Source of the DNA: Actinomycetospora cinnamomea
GTDB taxonomy: Bacteria; Actinomycetota; Actinomycetes; Mycobacteriales; Pseudonocardiaceae
Length of the DNA stretch: 64,000 nucleotides
Direction: 5' to 3'
Assembly: GCF_003096675.1 (NCBI RefSeq)
Contig: NZ_QEKW01000005.1
Span: 124,001-188,000, forward strand
Part shown: positions 52,052 to 61,895 of the stretch, one piece after another
How the letters are laid out: each line of letters begins with the position of its first letter
Numbering within the stretch: position 1 is the first letter of the stretch
Program-made: the position numbers and the translations under genes
Notes under the pieces: generated by a model
Seen by the model: the letters and a program-made list of their open reading frames with translations, nothing else
The model's database searches: none
Told to the model about the DNA's origin: nothing

Positions 52052-53851
52052 GTGACCCCCTCGACGGCGCAGGCCCACGTCGTCGTCGACGAGTGGGTGC
52101 GCGCGGGGGTCACCGACGCCGTCGCCTGCCCGGGTTCGCGCAACGCGCCGCTGCTGGTGGCCCTCCACGCCGCCGACCGGGAGGGCCGGCTGCGGCTGCA
52201 CGTGCGCATCGACGAGCGTGGCGCGGGGTTCCTCGCCGTCGGGCTGGGCGCGGTGTCCGGACGGATCGTGCCGGTGGTCGTGACCTCGGGTACCGCCGTC
52301 GCGAACCTGCACCCCGCGGTCCTCGAGGCCTCCCGCGCCGGCGTGGGCCTGCTGGTCGTCAGCGCCGACCGTCCCGTCGAGCTCGTGGGCAGCGGGGCCA
52401 ACCAGACGATCGACCAGGTGGGAATCTTCGGCGCCGCGGTCCGGGCGACGGTGGTGATGCCGCTGGCCGAGGACCGTCCGGGCGCCGCCCGCACCTGGCG
52501 GGCGGTGGTGGCGCGCGCCCTCGACCGCGCGGCGGGCACCAGCGGCGGCGACCCCGGGCCGGTGCAGCTGAACGTGCCGTTGCGCGAGCCGCTGCTCGAC
52601 CCGACCGACCACGCGCCGCCCGAGCCGGACCCGGCGCTGTCGGGCCGCGCCGACGGCGCCCCGTGGACCCGTACGACGGCCGCGCCCCCGGCCTCGGCGC
52701 TCGCCCCGCTGTCCCCGCGTCCCGGGGCGCGCACGCTCGTCGTCGCCGGGTACGGCGGCACCCCCGTCCCGGACGCGACGCGGCTGCCCGACGGCGTGCC
52801 CGTGCTCGCCGAGCCGACGTCGCCGCTGTGGTCGGACCCGGCCGGCGGGCGGGCGCTGCGCGCGGGGACCTGGGTGCTGCCCGCCGCGCTCGACGGTCTG
52901 CGCGACGACCTGCGCCCCGAGCAGGTCGTGGTCCTCGGGCGCCCGACCCTGCACCGCGCGGTGTCGCGCCTGCTCGCCGACCCGTGCGTCACCGTGCTCG
53001 CCGTGCCCTCGGTGGCCCCGACCGGTGGCCGCCCGCGCCCGGGGTGGACCGACGTCGCGGGCGCGGTCACCGCGGTCGGCGCGCTCCCCCCGCCCGACGA
53101 CTGGAAGCCCGACCCCGACTTCGCGCGGGCCTGGGCCGAGGCCGACGACCGGGTGTCCGCGGTCGTCGCCGGCGCCGTCACGGCGGCGGGCGCCGCCGCG
53201 GGGGAGCGCACCCGGGGCTCGACCGATCGTCGGGGCACCGGCCCCGCCCTGGCCGCCGCGACCGTCGCCGCCCTGCCGTCGGGCGCGCACGTCGTGGTCG
53301 GCGCGTCGGCCCCGATCCGTGACGTCGCGCTGGCCGCGACCCCGCGCGCCGACGTCACCGTGCTCTCCGCGCGCGGCGTCTCGGGCATCGACGGCGCGGT
53401 GTCGCTGGCCGTCGGCGTCTCGCTCGCCCACCCCGGGCCGACGTACGCGCTGCTCGGCGACCTGACATTCCTGCACGACACGAACGGTCTGCTGCTCGGG
53501 CCGGAGGAACCCCGCGGCGAGCTGACGATCGTGGTCGCCAACGACGACGGCGGCGGCATCTTCACCACCCTCGAGCAGGGCGCGCCCCGGTACGCGGCCG
53601 CCTTCGAGCGGGTCTTCGGCACCCCGCACGGCACCGACCTCGCCGCCCTGTGCTCGGCCCACCGCGTGCCGCACCGCCGTGCCGCGCTCGACGAGCTGCC
53701 CACCGCGCTCGCCCCGGTGGGACGGCCCGGGATCCGCGTCGTCGAGGTCGCCGTCGACCGCGCCGAGCGCCGGTCGGCGGGCGAGCGGACCAGCGCCGCG
53801 GTCCGCGCGGCGCTCGCCGAGGGGACGGACGGACCCGAGACCCGGCAGTGA
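52052..53851 (+). CDS. menD: SEPHCHC synthase MenD
   Basis: MenD is the ThDP-dependent enzyme that joins 2-oxoglutarate to isochorismate in menaquinone synthesis. The 599-residue protein shows VACPGSRNAPLLVAL near 25-39, catalytic Glu55 in RIDERGAGF, VVTSGTAVANLHPAVLEA, and the ThDP-Mg motif LLGDLTFLHDTNGL with VVANDDGGGIF. GTG 52052 is supported by family length and a CATACT hexamer 6 nt upstream. In mycobacteria the DUF3592 gene follows directly; here the Mrp operon lies in between. Confidence 0.94.
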   Translation: MTPSTAQAHVVVDEWVRAGVTDAVACPGSRNAPLLVALHAADREGRLRLHVRIDERGAGFLAVGLGAVSGRIVPVVVTSGTAVANLHPAVLEASRAGVGLLVVSADRPVELVGSGANQTIDQVGIFGAAVRATVVMPLAEDRPGAARTWRAVVARALDRAAGTSGGDPGPVQLNVPLREPLLDPTDHAPPEPDPALSGRADGAPWTRTTAAPPASALAPLSPRPGARTLVVAGYGGTPVPDATRLPDGVPVLAEPTSPLWSDPAGGRALRAGTWVLPAALDGLRDDLRPEQVVVLGRPTLHRAVSRLLADPCVTVLAVPSVAPTGGRPRPGWTDVAGAVTAVGALPPPDDWKPDPDFARAWAEADDRVSAVVAGAVTAAGAAAGERTRGSTDRRGTGPALAAATVAALPSGAHVVVGASAPIRDVALAATPRADVTVLSARGVSGIDGAVSLAVGVSLAHPGPTYALLGDLTFLHDTNGLLLGPEEPRGELTIVVANDDGGGIFTTLEQGAPRYAAAFERVFGTPHGTDLAALCSAHRVPHRRAALDELPTALAPVGRPGIRVVEVAVDRAERRSAGERTSAAVRAALAEGTDGPETRQ

Positions 53852-53934
53852 CCTGACCGTCACCGCACGCGGCCACCACGGCTCGTCCGGGACACTGGTG
53901 CCGGACGCCGGGCGGGACGAGAGGAGCGCAGCGG

Positions 53935-56796
53935 GTGCTGGTGCTGGTGGCGGCGCACGCCCTCGCGGCGCTCGCCGCGCCCGCCCTCGTCCGGGCCCTC
54001 GACCGACGCGCCTTCGCGCTGCTGGCCGTCGTGCCCGCCGCGGCCGTCGTCTGGATCGTCCTGCAGCTCCCCGCCGTGCTCGCCGGCGCGGCGCCGACCG
54101 AGGTGCTGCCGTGGATCCCGGTGCTCGGCGTCGACCTCGCGCTGCGCCTCGACCCCCTCGCCGCCACCGTGTCCCTGCTGGTCACCGGGGTCGGTGCGCT
54201 CGTGCTGGTCTACTGCACGCGCTACTTCCCGCCCGGGGCGCGCGGGATGGGCCGGTTCGCGGCGGTCCTCACGGCCTTCGCCGGCGCCATGCTCGCGCTC
54301 GTCTGGTCCGACGACGTCTTCGTGCTGTACGTGTGCTGGGAGCTCACGACCGTCTTCTCGTTCCTGCTCGTGGGCCAGGACTCCCACAAGAGGGCGAGCC
54401 GCGCCGCCGCGGTGCAGGCGCTCGTGGTCACCGCCGCCGGCGGGCTGACCATGCTCGTCGGGCTGGTCGTGCTCGCCCAGGCGGCCGGGACGAGCCGGCT
54501 CTCCGGGCTGGTCGCGTACTTCACCGGCCCGGCGGCGACCTCGGCCGCGATCACGGCGGGCGTCGTCTGCGTGCTGGTGGGCGCGATCACCAAGTCGGCG
54601 CTCGTGCCGTTCCACTTCTGGCTGCCCTCGGCGATGGCCGCCCCGACCCCGGTCAGCGCCTACCTGCACGCCGCGGCGATGGTGAAGGCCGGCGTCTACC
54701 TCGTCCTGCGCCTCGCGCCCGGCCTCGCCGACGTCGAGCCCTGGCGCCCCCTCGTCGCCGCCGCCGCGGTGACGACGATGCTGCTCGGCGGGGTGCAGGC
54801 GCTGCGCCAGCACGACCTCAAGCTCGTCCTGGCCCACGGCACGGTCTCCCAGCTCGGCCTCATGATCCTGCTCGCCGGTGCCGGCACCCGGGACGCGGCG
54901 CTGGCCGCGGTCGGCCTCGTGGTCGCCCACGCGCTGTTCAAGGCGTGCCTGTTCCTCGTGGTCGGCGTCATCGACCGCCGCGCGGGCACCCGCGACCTGC
55001 GCGAGCTCTCGGGACTGGGCCGGCGCGCCCCGGTGCTCGCGACCGCGGGCGTGCTCGGGGCCTCGTCGATGGCCGGGCTGCCACCGCTGCTGGGTTTCGT
55101 GACCAAGGAGGGCGCGTTCGAGGCCTTCCTGCACGAGGCCTACGGCGCGGCGGCGGTCCCGCTGCTCGTCCTGGTCGTGCTCGGCTCGGTCCTCACGGTC
55201 GGCTACAGCGCCCGGTTCGTCTGGGGCGCGTTCTGGCGCAAGCCGGGCGTCGAGCCCGTCGAGTGGCGCCCGGCCGGCGTGCTCTTCCCGACCGCACCGG
55301 TCGTCCTCGCCGGGGCGGGCCTCGCCGCCGGCGTCGGCGTCGCGTTCCTCGCGCCGCTGCTGGTCGCCTACGCCGACACCCTGCCGGCGAGCTACCCCGT
55401 GCTGCTCGAGCTGAAGGTCGTGCCCTCGATCGGCACGGCCCTCGGGCTCTCGGTGCTCGCGGTGGCCCTCGGCCTCGTCGTGGGCCTGCCCCGCGTGAGC
55501 GACCTCCTCACCGCGCGCCACCCGCTGGCGCCGGTCCGGGCGGAGATCACGTGGCGCGGGGTGATCCACGCGCTGGAGAACGCCGCGCTGCGGGTCACGG
55601 TGTCCACCCAGCGCGGCTCGCTGTCGTGGATGCTCACCGTGATCTTCGTGGTCCTCGTGCTCGGTCCGGGCGCGGCGCTGCTCCTCGCCGCGGACCTCGG
55701 CGCGATCCGCGTGGACCGCCTCGCCGACTCCCCGTTCCAGGTGCTCGCGGCCGTCATCGGGGCGGCGTGCGCGATCGTCGCCACCCGGGTGCGTCGCCGG
55801 CTCGGCGCGGTGATCGTCGTCGGCGGGCTCGGCTACGCCACCGCCCTGATCTTCGCGCTCGCGGGGGCGCCGGACGTCGCCCTCACCCAGGCGCTCGTCG
55901 AGACGGCGACGCTCGTCGTCGTGGTGCTCGTGCTGCGCACCCTGCCGCGCGACATCTCCGACCGGCACACGCCCCGGGAGCGCGCCCGCCGCCTGCTGGT
56001 CGCGGTCCCGGTCGGGGTGCTGATGACCGGCCTCGGCGCGGTCGCGCTGGCCGCGCGCCAGGCGCCGCCGGTGTCCGCGGCGTTCCCCGCCCAGGCCTAC
56101 GGCTTCGGGGCCGGCCAGAACGTCGTCAACGTGACGCTGGTCGACATCCGGGCCTGGGACACGATGGGCGAGCTGTCCGTGATCGTCGCCGCGGCCACGG
56201 GGGTGGCGAGCCTGGTGTTCCTGCACCGCCGCTCGGGCGTCCCGCCCCGCAGCGAGGTGCAGCCGGTGGTGACGCCGTCGACGCGGGCCGGGGGCTGGCT
56301 GCGGTCCGCGCGCCGGAACGACGGCGACCGGGTGCTCCTCCTCGAGGTGGTCGCCCGCCTGGTCTTCCCGACGATGATGGTCGTCTCGCTCTACTTCCTG
56401 TTCGCCGGCCACAACGCGCCGGGCGGGGGGTTCGCCGGCGGCCTCGTCGCGGGGCTCGCGCTCGTGGTCCGCTACGTGGCGGGCGGCCGCCACGAGCTCG
56501 GCGAGGCCGTCCCCGTCGATGCGGGCCTCCTGCTCGGCCTGGGGCTGCTCTGCGCGGGCGGCACCGGGATCGGGGCGCTGCTGCTGGGCGGCGAGGTCCT
56601 GCAGTCCGCGGTGATCGAGGGCTACGTCCCGGTCCTGGGCAACGTCAAGTTCGTGACGTCGCTGATCTTCGACGTGGGCGTGTACCTCATCGTCGTCGGC
56701 CTCGTCCTCGACGTGCTGCGCAGCCTCGGCGCCGAGCTGGACCGGCGGCGGGCCCGGGTCACGGAGGTCGCGCGCAGGCAGGAGGTCCCGTCGTGA
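53935..56796 (+). CDS. mnhA: Na+/H+ antiporter subunit A with fused MnhB domain (MrpA/B)
   Basis: This 953-residue protein has about 20 or more membrane spans. The first part is the proton-conducting antiporter fold shared with complex I NuoL: VLYVCWELTTVFSFLLVG, ALVPFHFWLPSAMAAPTPVSAYLHAAAMVKAG, and HDLKLVLAHGTVSQLG carry the conserved Glu, Lys and His residues. From about residue 800 (VVARLVFPTMMVVSLYFLFAGHNAPGGGFAGG) it continues as MnhB. The fused MrpA-B form is usual in actinobacteria. It opens a seven-gene coupled chain. GAGAGGAG lies 10 nt before GTG 53935. Confidence 0.94.
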   Translation: MLVLVAAHALAALAAPALVRALDRRAFALLAVVPAAAVVWIVLQLPAVLAGAAPTEVLPWIPVLGVDLALRLDPLAATVSLLVTGVGALVLVYCTRYFPPGARGMGRFAAVLTAFAGAMLALVWSDDVFVLYVCWELTTVFSFLLVGQDSHKRASRAAAVQALVVTAAGGLTMLVGLVVLAQAAGTSRLSGLVAYFTGPAATSAAITAGVVCVLVGAITKSALVPFHFWLPSAMAAPTPVSAYLHAAAMVKAGVYLVLRLAPGLADVEPWRPLVAAAAVTTMLLGGVQALRQHDLKLVLAHGTVSQLGLMILLAGAGTRDAALAAVGLVVAHALFKACLFLVVGVIDRRAGTRDLRELSGLGRRAPVLATAGVLGASSMAGLPPLLGFVTKEGAFEAFLHEAYGAAAVPLLVLVVLGSVLTVGYSARFVWGAFWRKPGVEPVEWRPAGVLFPTAPVVLAGAGLAAGVGVAFLAPLLVAYADTLPASYPVLLELKVVPSIGTALGLSVLAVALGLVVGLPRVSDLLTARHPLAPVRAEITWRGVIHALENAALRVTVSTQRGSLSWMLTVIFVVLVLGPGAALLLAADLGAIRVDRLADSPFQVLAAVIGAACAIVATRVRRRLGAVIVVGGLGYATALIFALAGAPDVALTQALVETATLVVVVLVLRTLPRDISDRHTPRERARRLLVAVPVGVLMTGLGAVALAARQAPPVSAAFPAQAYGFGAGQNVVNVTLVDIRAWDTMGELSVIVAAATGVASLVFLHRRSGVPPRSEVQPVVTPSTRAGGWLRSARRNDGDRVLLLEVVARLVFPTMMVVSLYFLFAGHNAPGGGFAGGLVAGLALVVRYVAGGRHELGEAVPVDAGLLLGLGLLCAGGTGIGALLLGGEVLQSAVIEGYVPVLGNVKFVTSLIFDVGVYLIVVGLVLDVLRSLGAELDRRRARVTEVARRQEVPS

Positions 56797-57314
56797 CGTC
56801 ACCGATCGTGCTGCTCGCGCTCGTCGGCGTGCTCTACACCACCGGGGTCTACCTCATCCTCGAGCGCAGCCTGACCCGCATCCTGCTGGGCGTCCTGGTG
56901 CTCGGGAACGCCACCAACATCCTGGTGATCGTCTCCGGCGGGCCGACCGGGGCCGCGCCACTGGTGGGCCGGGCGCCGGACGCGGAGATGAGCGACGCGC
57001 TCGTCCAGGCCCTGGTGCTCACGGCCATCGTCATCACCCTGGGCGTCACGGCGTTCCTCCTCGCGCTGATCCACCGCACCTGGACCCTGGAGCGGGAGGA
57101 CGACCTGACCGAGGACGTCGAGGACCGTTCGGTGCGCCGGCGCCTGCTCCGCGGCGAGCAGGAGGACGAGGAGGAGCTGGACACCACCGGCTGCGAGAAC
57201 GTGGCCGACACCGACCCCGAGGACGACGTCGGTGGCGCGGCCGGGGGCACCGACACGGAGTCGGGCCCCGACCCCGCCCGTGCCGGTGCCACGAGCGGGG
57301 AGGGCGAGCGGTGA
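56793..57314 (+). CDS. mnhC: Na+/H+ antiporter subunit C
   Basis: The 173-residue protein is MrpC/MnhC, a NuoK-like subunit: three membrane spans (VLLALVGVLYTTGVYLILERSLTRILLGVLVLGNATNIL and DALVQALVLTAIVITLGVTAFLLAL) with the buried Glu24. A 70-residue acidic tail after residue 100 is longer than in the basic family. It overlaps mnhA and mnhD by GTGA, so the subunits are made in coupled amounts. Confidence 0.93.
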   Translation: MTSPIVLLALVGVLYTTGVYLILERSLTRILLGVLVLGNATNILVIVSGGPTGAAPLVGRAPDAEMSDALVQALVLTAIVITLGVTAFLLALIHRTWTLEREDDLTEDVEDRSVRRRLLRGEQEDEEELDTTGCENVADTDPEDDVGGAAGGTDTESGPDPARAGATSGEGER

Positions 57315-59143
57315 ACCCCGGCTCCACGTTGCTCGCGACGATCATCCCGCTGCCGGTGCTGCTGCCCCTTCTCGGCGCGGGGGCCACGCTCGTGCTCTCC
57401 CGGCGCCCGACGCTGCAGCGCATCACGAGCGTCACCGTGCTCGCGGCCGTGGTCGTCATCGCCGCGCTGCTGCTGGTGGCGGCGGCGCGGTCCGGGCCGA
57501 TCGTCATCACCCTCGGCTCGTGGCCGGTGCCGCTGGGCATCACGCTCGTCGTCGACCCGCTGTCGGCGCTGATGCTGCTCACGTCGATGTCGGTGACCCT
57601 GGCCGTGCTGGTCTACGCCATCGGGCAGGGCGTCTACGACCGCGACGAGGCCACCCCGATCACGATCTTCCACCCGACCTACCTCGTGCTCGCGGCGGGC
57701 GTCGCCAACGCGTTCCTCTCCGGCGACCTGTTCAACCTCTACGTCGGCTTCGAGGTCCTGCTCGTGGCCAGCTACGTGCTCCTGACCCTGGGCGGGAGCC
57801 GCTCCCGGGTGCGCGCGGGTGTGACCTACGTGATCGTCAACGTGGTGTCGTCGCTGATCTTCCTCGTCGGCATCGCGCTGGTCTACGCCGCGGTGGGCAC
57901 GCTCAACCTGGCGCAGATCTCGGTGCGGATGGCCGACGTGTCCCCGGGGACGGCGCTCGCCATCCACCTCGTGCTGCTCACCGCGTTCGGCATCAAGGCC
58001 GCGGTGTTCCCGCTCTCGGCCTGGCTGCCCGACAGCTACCCGACGGCCGCGGCGCCGGTCACGGCGGTGTTCGCGGGCCTGCTCACCAAGGTCGGCGTCT
58101 ACTCGATCATCCGCACCGAGCTGCTGCTCTTCCCCGGCTCCGAGGTGGCCCACACGATCCTGCTGGTGGCCGCCGCGCTGACCATGCTCGTGGGCGCGCT
58201 GGGCGCGATCGCCCAGTCCGACATCAAGCGCGTCCTGTCGTTCACATTGGTCAGCCACATCGGCTACATGATCTTCGGGATCGCGCTGGCGACCCCGCTC
58301 GGCGTGGGCGGTGCGGTGTTCTACGTCGTCCACCACATCACCGTGCAGGCGACGCTGTTCTGCGTCGTCGGACTGGTCGAGGGAGTCGGGGGCTCGACGT
58401 CGGTCACCCGCCTCGGCGGGCTGGCCCGCGCCTCGCCGCTGCTCGCGATCCTGTGGTTCGTGCCGGCGGTGAACCTCGGGGGCATCCCGCCGCTGTCGGG
58501 GTTCGTCGGCAAGCTCGGGCTGCTGCAGGCCGGCGTCGCCGACGGTGCGGTGCTGGCGTGGGTGCTCGTCGTGGTCTCGGTGCTCACCAGCCTGCTGACG
58601 CTCTACGCGGTCACCAAGGTGTGGGTGCTGGCCTTCTGGCGGCCCGCCGAGCAGGTCCCCGTGGCCGAGACGCCGGAGAGCGAGCAGGAGGACGAGTCGC
58701 CGGTCGACCCGGACGAGGAGGACGAGCGGGACGCGGCCCACCCCGAGGACGCCGGGGAGGCGCGCGCCGGGCTGCCGGGCGCGCCGTCGCCCCGGGGCGG
58801 GGCGATGACCGCCGTGCGCCCCGGCACGGCCCGGACGCTGGCCGGCCAGGACGCCAACACCGGCGCGGAGGTCGACTGGCCGGTCGCCCGCCTCGCGCCC
58901 GCCGACGGCGCGCCCGCCCTCAGCGGGCGGTTCCTCGGTGCCCCCGGTGGGCAGGTGTCGCCCCGGCTGCCCCGCGTGATGGCCGCGGCCACCGGCGCGC
59001 TCGTGGCCGTCGGCGTGGCGCTGACCGTCGTGGCCGGGCCGCTCTACGCCGTCGCCGACCAGGCCGCCGACGACCTCGTCGCCCGCACGCCCTACATCCA
59101 GGCCGTGTTCGCCCAGACCGTGGACAACCGGGTGTCGCGATGA
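57311..59143 (+). CDS. mnhD: Na+/H+ antiporter subunit D
   Basis: MnhD is the second NuoL/M/N-type proton channel of the Mrp complex. The 610-residue protein has about 14 spans with ALSAWLPDSYPTAAAPVTAVFAGLLTKVG and SDIKRVLSFTLVSHIGYMIFG, where the conserved Lys and His residues lie, and Glu in VGFEVLLVASYVLLTLGG. A hydrophilic stretch of about 100 residues (450-550) precedes a last span. GTGA and ATGA overlaps join it to mnhC and mnhE. Confidence 0.94.
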   Translation: MNPGSTLLATIIPLPVLLPLLGAGATLVLSRRPTLQRITSVTVLAAVVVIAALLLVAAARSGPIVITLGSWPVPLGITLVVDPLSALMLLTSMSVTLAVLVYAIGQGVYDRDEATPITIFHPTYLVLAAGVANAFLSGDLFNLYVGFEVLLVASYVLLTLGGSRSRVRAGVTYVIVNVVSSLIFLVGIALVYAAVGTLNLAQISVRMADVSPGTALAIHLVLLTAFGIKAAVFPLSAWLPDSYPTAAAPVTAVFAGLLTKVGVYSIIRTELLLFPGSEVAHTILLVAAALTMLVGALGAIAQSDIKRVLSFTLVSHIGYMIFGIALATPLGVGGAVFYVVHHITVQATLFCVVGLVEGVGGSTSVTRLGGLARASPLLAILWFVPAVNLGGIPPLSGFVGKLGLLQAGVADGAVLAWVLVVVSVLTSLLTLYAVTKVWVLAFWRPAEQVPVAETPESEQEDESPVDPDEEDERDAAHPEDAGEARAGLPGAPSPRGGAMTAVRPGTARTLAGQDANTGAEVDWPVARLAPADGAPALSGRFLGAPGGQVSPRLPRVMAAATGALVAVGVALTVVAGPLYAVADQAADDLVARTPYIQAVFAQTVDNRVSR

Positions 59144-59718
59144 ACGAGCCGGGGACCGACGCTCAGGGCCCTGCCCCGCCCGACACGGCCGGCCTGCTGC
59201 GCCGCGCGGTGCCGGTGGTGTGGCTCGTGCTGGTCTGGGTGCTGCTGTGGGGCACCTTCTCGTGGGCCAACGTGCTCGGCGGGCTGGTCGTCGCGCTCGT
59301 GGTGCTCACGCTGTTCCCGCTGCCGCCGGCGCCCGGGCGCGGGTGGGTGCGTCCGCTCGCGGCGCTGCGCCTGGTGGCCCGCTTCGCCGCCGACCTCGCC
59401 GTCTCGAGCGTGCAGGTCGCCGTGCAGTCGCTGCAGGCGGTGCGGCCCGGGCCGGAGATCCGCAGCTCAGTCATCGCCGTCCGGCTCGCGTCGTCGTCGG
59501 AGTTCGTGATGGCGATGATCGTCGAGATGCTCTCGCTCGTCCCCGGCAGCGTGGTCATCGAGGCCCGTCCCGAGCAGCGCACCATCTACGCGCACGTGCT
59601 CGACGCCGACGACGACGCCGCGGTGGCGGCGTTCCGCGCTCGGGTCGCCCGGCTCGAGGCCGACCTCGTCGCCGCCCTCGGGCGGCCCACGGCACCGCAC
59701 ACCGAGGAGACCGTGTGA
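59140..59718 (+). CDS. mnhE: Na+/H+ antiporter subunit E
   Basis: The 192-residue protein has MnhE features: two or three membrane spans near the N-terminus (VVWLVLVWVLLWGTFSWANVLGGLVVALVVLTLFPLP), then a cytoplasmic domain with SSSEFVMAMIVEMLSLVPGSVVIEA and TIYAHVLDADD. It is a structural subunit of the Mrp complex. It overlaps both neighbours (ATGA with mnhD, GTGA with mnhF). Confidence 0.93.
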   Translation: MNEPGTDAQGPAPPDTAGLLRRAVPVVWLVLVWVLLWGTFSWANVLGGLVVALVVLTLFPLPPAPGRGWVRPLAALRLVARFAADLAVSSVQVAVQSLQAVRPGPEIRSSVIAVRLASSSEFVMAMIVEMLSLVPGSVVIEARPEQRTIYAHVLDADDDAAVAAFRARVARLEADLVAALGRPTAPHTEETV

Positions 59719-59999
59719 GCTCGCTCCCCGCCCTGCTCGACACCGTCCTCGGCGTCGTGCTGGTCGTGCTCGGGCTCTCGGCGGCGCTCGTCGCCGTGCG
59801 GCTGCTGCGCGGTCCCTCGGGACTCGACCGGCTCGTCGCGCTCGACGTGCTCGTCGCCGAGTTCCTCGTCGGCCTCGTCGTCTACATCGCCCTGACCGGT
59901 GACTCGTCGCTGGTGCCGGTGGTGGTCGCGATCAGCCTCGTCGGCTTCCTGGGGTCGACGACCGTGGCGCGGTTCGTGCGGCGGGGAACGGGACGGTGA
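59715..59999 (+). CDS. mnhF: Na+/H+ antiporter subunit F
   Basis: The 94-residue protein has three membrane spans and the MnhF pattern RLLRGPSGLDRLVALDVL, including a conserved buried Asp. Length fits the family. The start GTG lies in the mnhE stop and its own stop overlaps the mnhG GTG. Confidence 0.93.
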   Translation: MSSLPALLDTVLGVVLVVLGLSAALVAVRLLRGPSGLDRLVALDVLVAEFLVGLVVYIALTGDSSLVPVVVAISLVGFLGSTTVARFVRRGTGR

Positions 60000-60550
60000 G
60001 CGCGCTGCGCGCGGCGCCCCCGCCCGACCCGGACGGCACGCTGGGTGTCGTCCTCGACGCCGTCGGCACGGTGAGCATCGTGCTCGGCGCCGTGCTGACG
60101 CTCGTCGCCTCGGTCGGCCTGCTCTCGCTGCCCGACGTCCTGAGCCGCATGCACGCGGCGACGAAGCCGCAGGTCCTGGGCCTGCTGCTCGTGGTGATCG
60201 GCGGTGCGCTGCACCTGCGCACCAGCGTCGACGTGTGGATGCTCGTGCTCGTCGGGGCGTTCCAGCTCGTCACCGCGCCGGTCACCGCCCACGTCGTCGG
60301 CCGGCTCGCCCACCGCGGTGACGGGGTGCGCAGCGACCTCCTGCACGTCGACGAGCTCGTCGACAGCGCCGACGAGACCGACCCGGGACCGGACAGCCCG
60401 GAGACCGACGAGGACGGGGACGACGGGGCGGAGGGCCGCGGCGACCGGGCCGGCGCGGGTTCGGCCCACCGCCCGCAGCGGGCCGCCGGGCGCAGCCGCG
60501 ACGGGCGGAACGGCTCGTCCCCGGGCGGGTCCCTAGACTCGGGCGAATGA
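59996..60550 (+). CDS. mnhG: Na+/H+ antiporter subunit G
   Basis: MnhG has three spans and the family signature [33 protein letters not shown], all present here in a 184-residue protein. About 65 residues beyond the last span are an acidic, Gly/Arg-rich tail that basic MnhG lacks. The stop overlaps the ATG of the DUF3592 gene, yet a promoter hexamer for that gene lies inside this tail. Confidence 0.93.
   Translation: MSALRAAPPPDPDGTLGVVLDAVGTVSIVLGAVLTLVASVGLLSLPDVLSRMHAATKPQVLGLLLVVIGGALHLRTSVDVWMLVLVGAFQLVTAPVTAHVVGRLAHRGDGVRSDLLHVDELVDSADETDPGPDSPETDEDGDDGAEGRGDRAGAGSAHRPQRAAGRSRDGRNGSSPGGSLDSGE
60534..60539 (+). promoter_or_regulatory. internal -10 hexamer of a leaderless promoter for DUF3592-menG
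   Basis: TAGACT within the end of mnhG stands exactly 7 nt before ATG 60547, identical in hexamer and spacing to the ppx promoter. It could let DUF3592-menG be expressed apart from the Mrp operon. Confidence 0.6.
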
Positions 60551-61158
60551 CAGGCCTGCGCGAGGCGGCTCGTCGAGCCCGCGAGCGGATCCGGCCGGTC
60601 CTCGACGAGGCCGTGGCCATGCTGCGCCCCGCCGGGCGGCGTGCTCCCGAGATCGTCGTCGGCGTCGGGGTGGTGATCACCGTCCTGCTGGCCCTCGTCC
60701 TCGTCGGCGCCGCCCGCAACGACGCGCACATCGACGCGGCCACGGGCCGGGCGATCGGCGAGGTCCTCGAGGGCGGCTCACGCCCCCACGTGTTCGTCCG
60801 CTTCACCACCGACGAGGGCGCGGTGCTGACGCCGGAGAAGGGCGTGTTCTACCCGCTGGGTCTCGAACCCGGCCAGCTGGTGCGGGTCGAGTACGACCGC
60901 ACCGACCCCGAGCTCGTCCGCGTCGCCGGGCGCACGTGGACCCAGGGCCTCGTGCCGGTGGCCCTCGGTGCGCTCGGGCTGTGGACGGTGGTGGGGGCGA
61001 CGGCCTGGGCGCTGGCCCGGCGTCGTCACCGGCGCCGGCTGACGGCTGCGGCGGCGCGGTGGCAGACCGGATCCGGCACCGACGCCGGCACCGACACCGC
61101 GACGTCCGACGAGCGCGAGGGCGGCGAGCCGGAGATGGCGGGGGCCGCGCCGCGATGA
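60547..61158 (+). CDS. DUF3592 membrane protein
   Basis: The 203-residue protein has two membrane spans (about 36-57 and 136-157) with a beta-rich outer domain between them ([46 protein letters not shown]), the DUF3592 pattern. It corresponds to Rv0556, which lies between menD and menG in mycobacteria. Function unknown. It overlaps mnhG and menG by ATGA on both sides. Confidence 0.85.
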   Translation: MTGLREAARRARERIRPVLDEAVAMLRPAGRRAPEIVVGVGVVITVLLALVLVGAARNDAHIDAATGRAIGEVLEGGSRPHVFVRFTTDEGAVLTPEKGVFYPLGLEPGQLVRVEYDRTDPELVRVAGRTWTQGLVPVALGALGLWTVVGATAWALARRRHRRRLTAAAARWQTGSGTDAGTDTATSDEREGGEPEMAGAAPR

Positions 61159-61874
61159 CGGGCACCCGCGCGCAGCTCGACCGCGATCCGCACGCCGTCG
61201 CGCGCATGTTCGACGGCGTCGCCGCCCGCTACGACGTCACCAACACCGTGCTGTCGTTCGCCCAGGACGTGCGCTGGCGCCGCGCCACCCGCGCCGCCCT
61301 CGCCGTCGGCCCGGGCGACACGGTGCTCGACGTCGCCGCCGGCACCGGCGTCTCCACCGTCGAGCTCGCCCGCAGCGGCGCCCGCTGCCTGGCGACGGAC
61401 TTCTCCCTCGGGATGCTGCGCACCGGGCGCTCGCGGCTCGTGGCCCGCACGGGGTCGAGCCCGGTGCCGTTCGTGGCCGCCGACGCGCTGCACCTGCCGC
61501 TGCGCGACGCGTCGGTGGACGCCGTGGTGATCTCGTTCGGCCTGCGGAACACCGTCGACCCCGACGCCGCGCTCGCCGAGTTCGCCCGCGTCACCCGCCC
61601 CGGCGGCACGCTCGCGGTCTGCGAGTTCTCCCGGCCGACCTGGGCGCCGTTCCGCCGCGCGTACACCGACTACCTGATGCGGGCCCTGCCCCGCGTCGCC
61701 CGCGCGGTCAGCTCGAACCCCGACGCCTACGTCTACCTCGCCGAGTCGATCCGGGCCTGGCCCGACCAGGCCGCTCTCGCGGACCGCATCGCCGCCGCCG
61801 GCTGGCGCTCGGTGGCGTGGCGCGACCTCACCGGCGGCATCGTCGCCCTCCACACCGCCACCCGCCCCACCTGA
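61155..61874 (+). CDS. menG: demethylmenaquinone methyltransferase
   Basis: MenG (UbiE family) methylates demethylmenaquinone to menaquinone with SAM. The 239-residue protein has [15 protein letters not shown] near 16-30, the SAM motif [41 protein letters not shown] and the [16 protein letters not shown] segment. Start ATG overlaps the DUF3592 stop. A cluster of hairpins after the stop probably ends the transcript. Matches Rv0558. Confidence 0.94.
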   Translation: MTGTRAQLDRDPHAVARMFDGVAARYDVTNTVLSFAQDVRWRRATRAALAVGPGDTVLDVAAGTGVSTVELARSGARCLATDFSLGMLRTGRSRLVARTGSSPVPFVAADALHLPLRDASVDAVVISFGLRNTVDPDAALAEFARVTRPGGTLAVCEFSRPTWAPFRRAYTDYLMRALPRVARAVSSNPDAYVYLAESIRAWPDQAALADRIAAAGWRSVAWRDLTGGIVALHTATRPT

Positions 61875-61895
61875 CCCGACGCCAGCCCGAGCCGA

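Noticed and set aside
48976-53703. 1575-codon minus-strand open frame
   Set aside because: It runs antisense through menD and across menA and the secreted protein in another frame; composition is Arg/Pro/Gly-rich as expected for GC-rich shadow frames.
53860-56802. 980-codon minus-strand open frame opposite mnhA
   Set aside because: Antisense shadow: mnhA on the plus strand has full family motifs, while this frame gives only a His/Arg/Asp-rich string.
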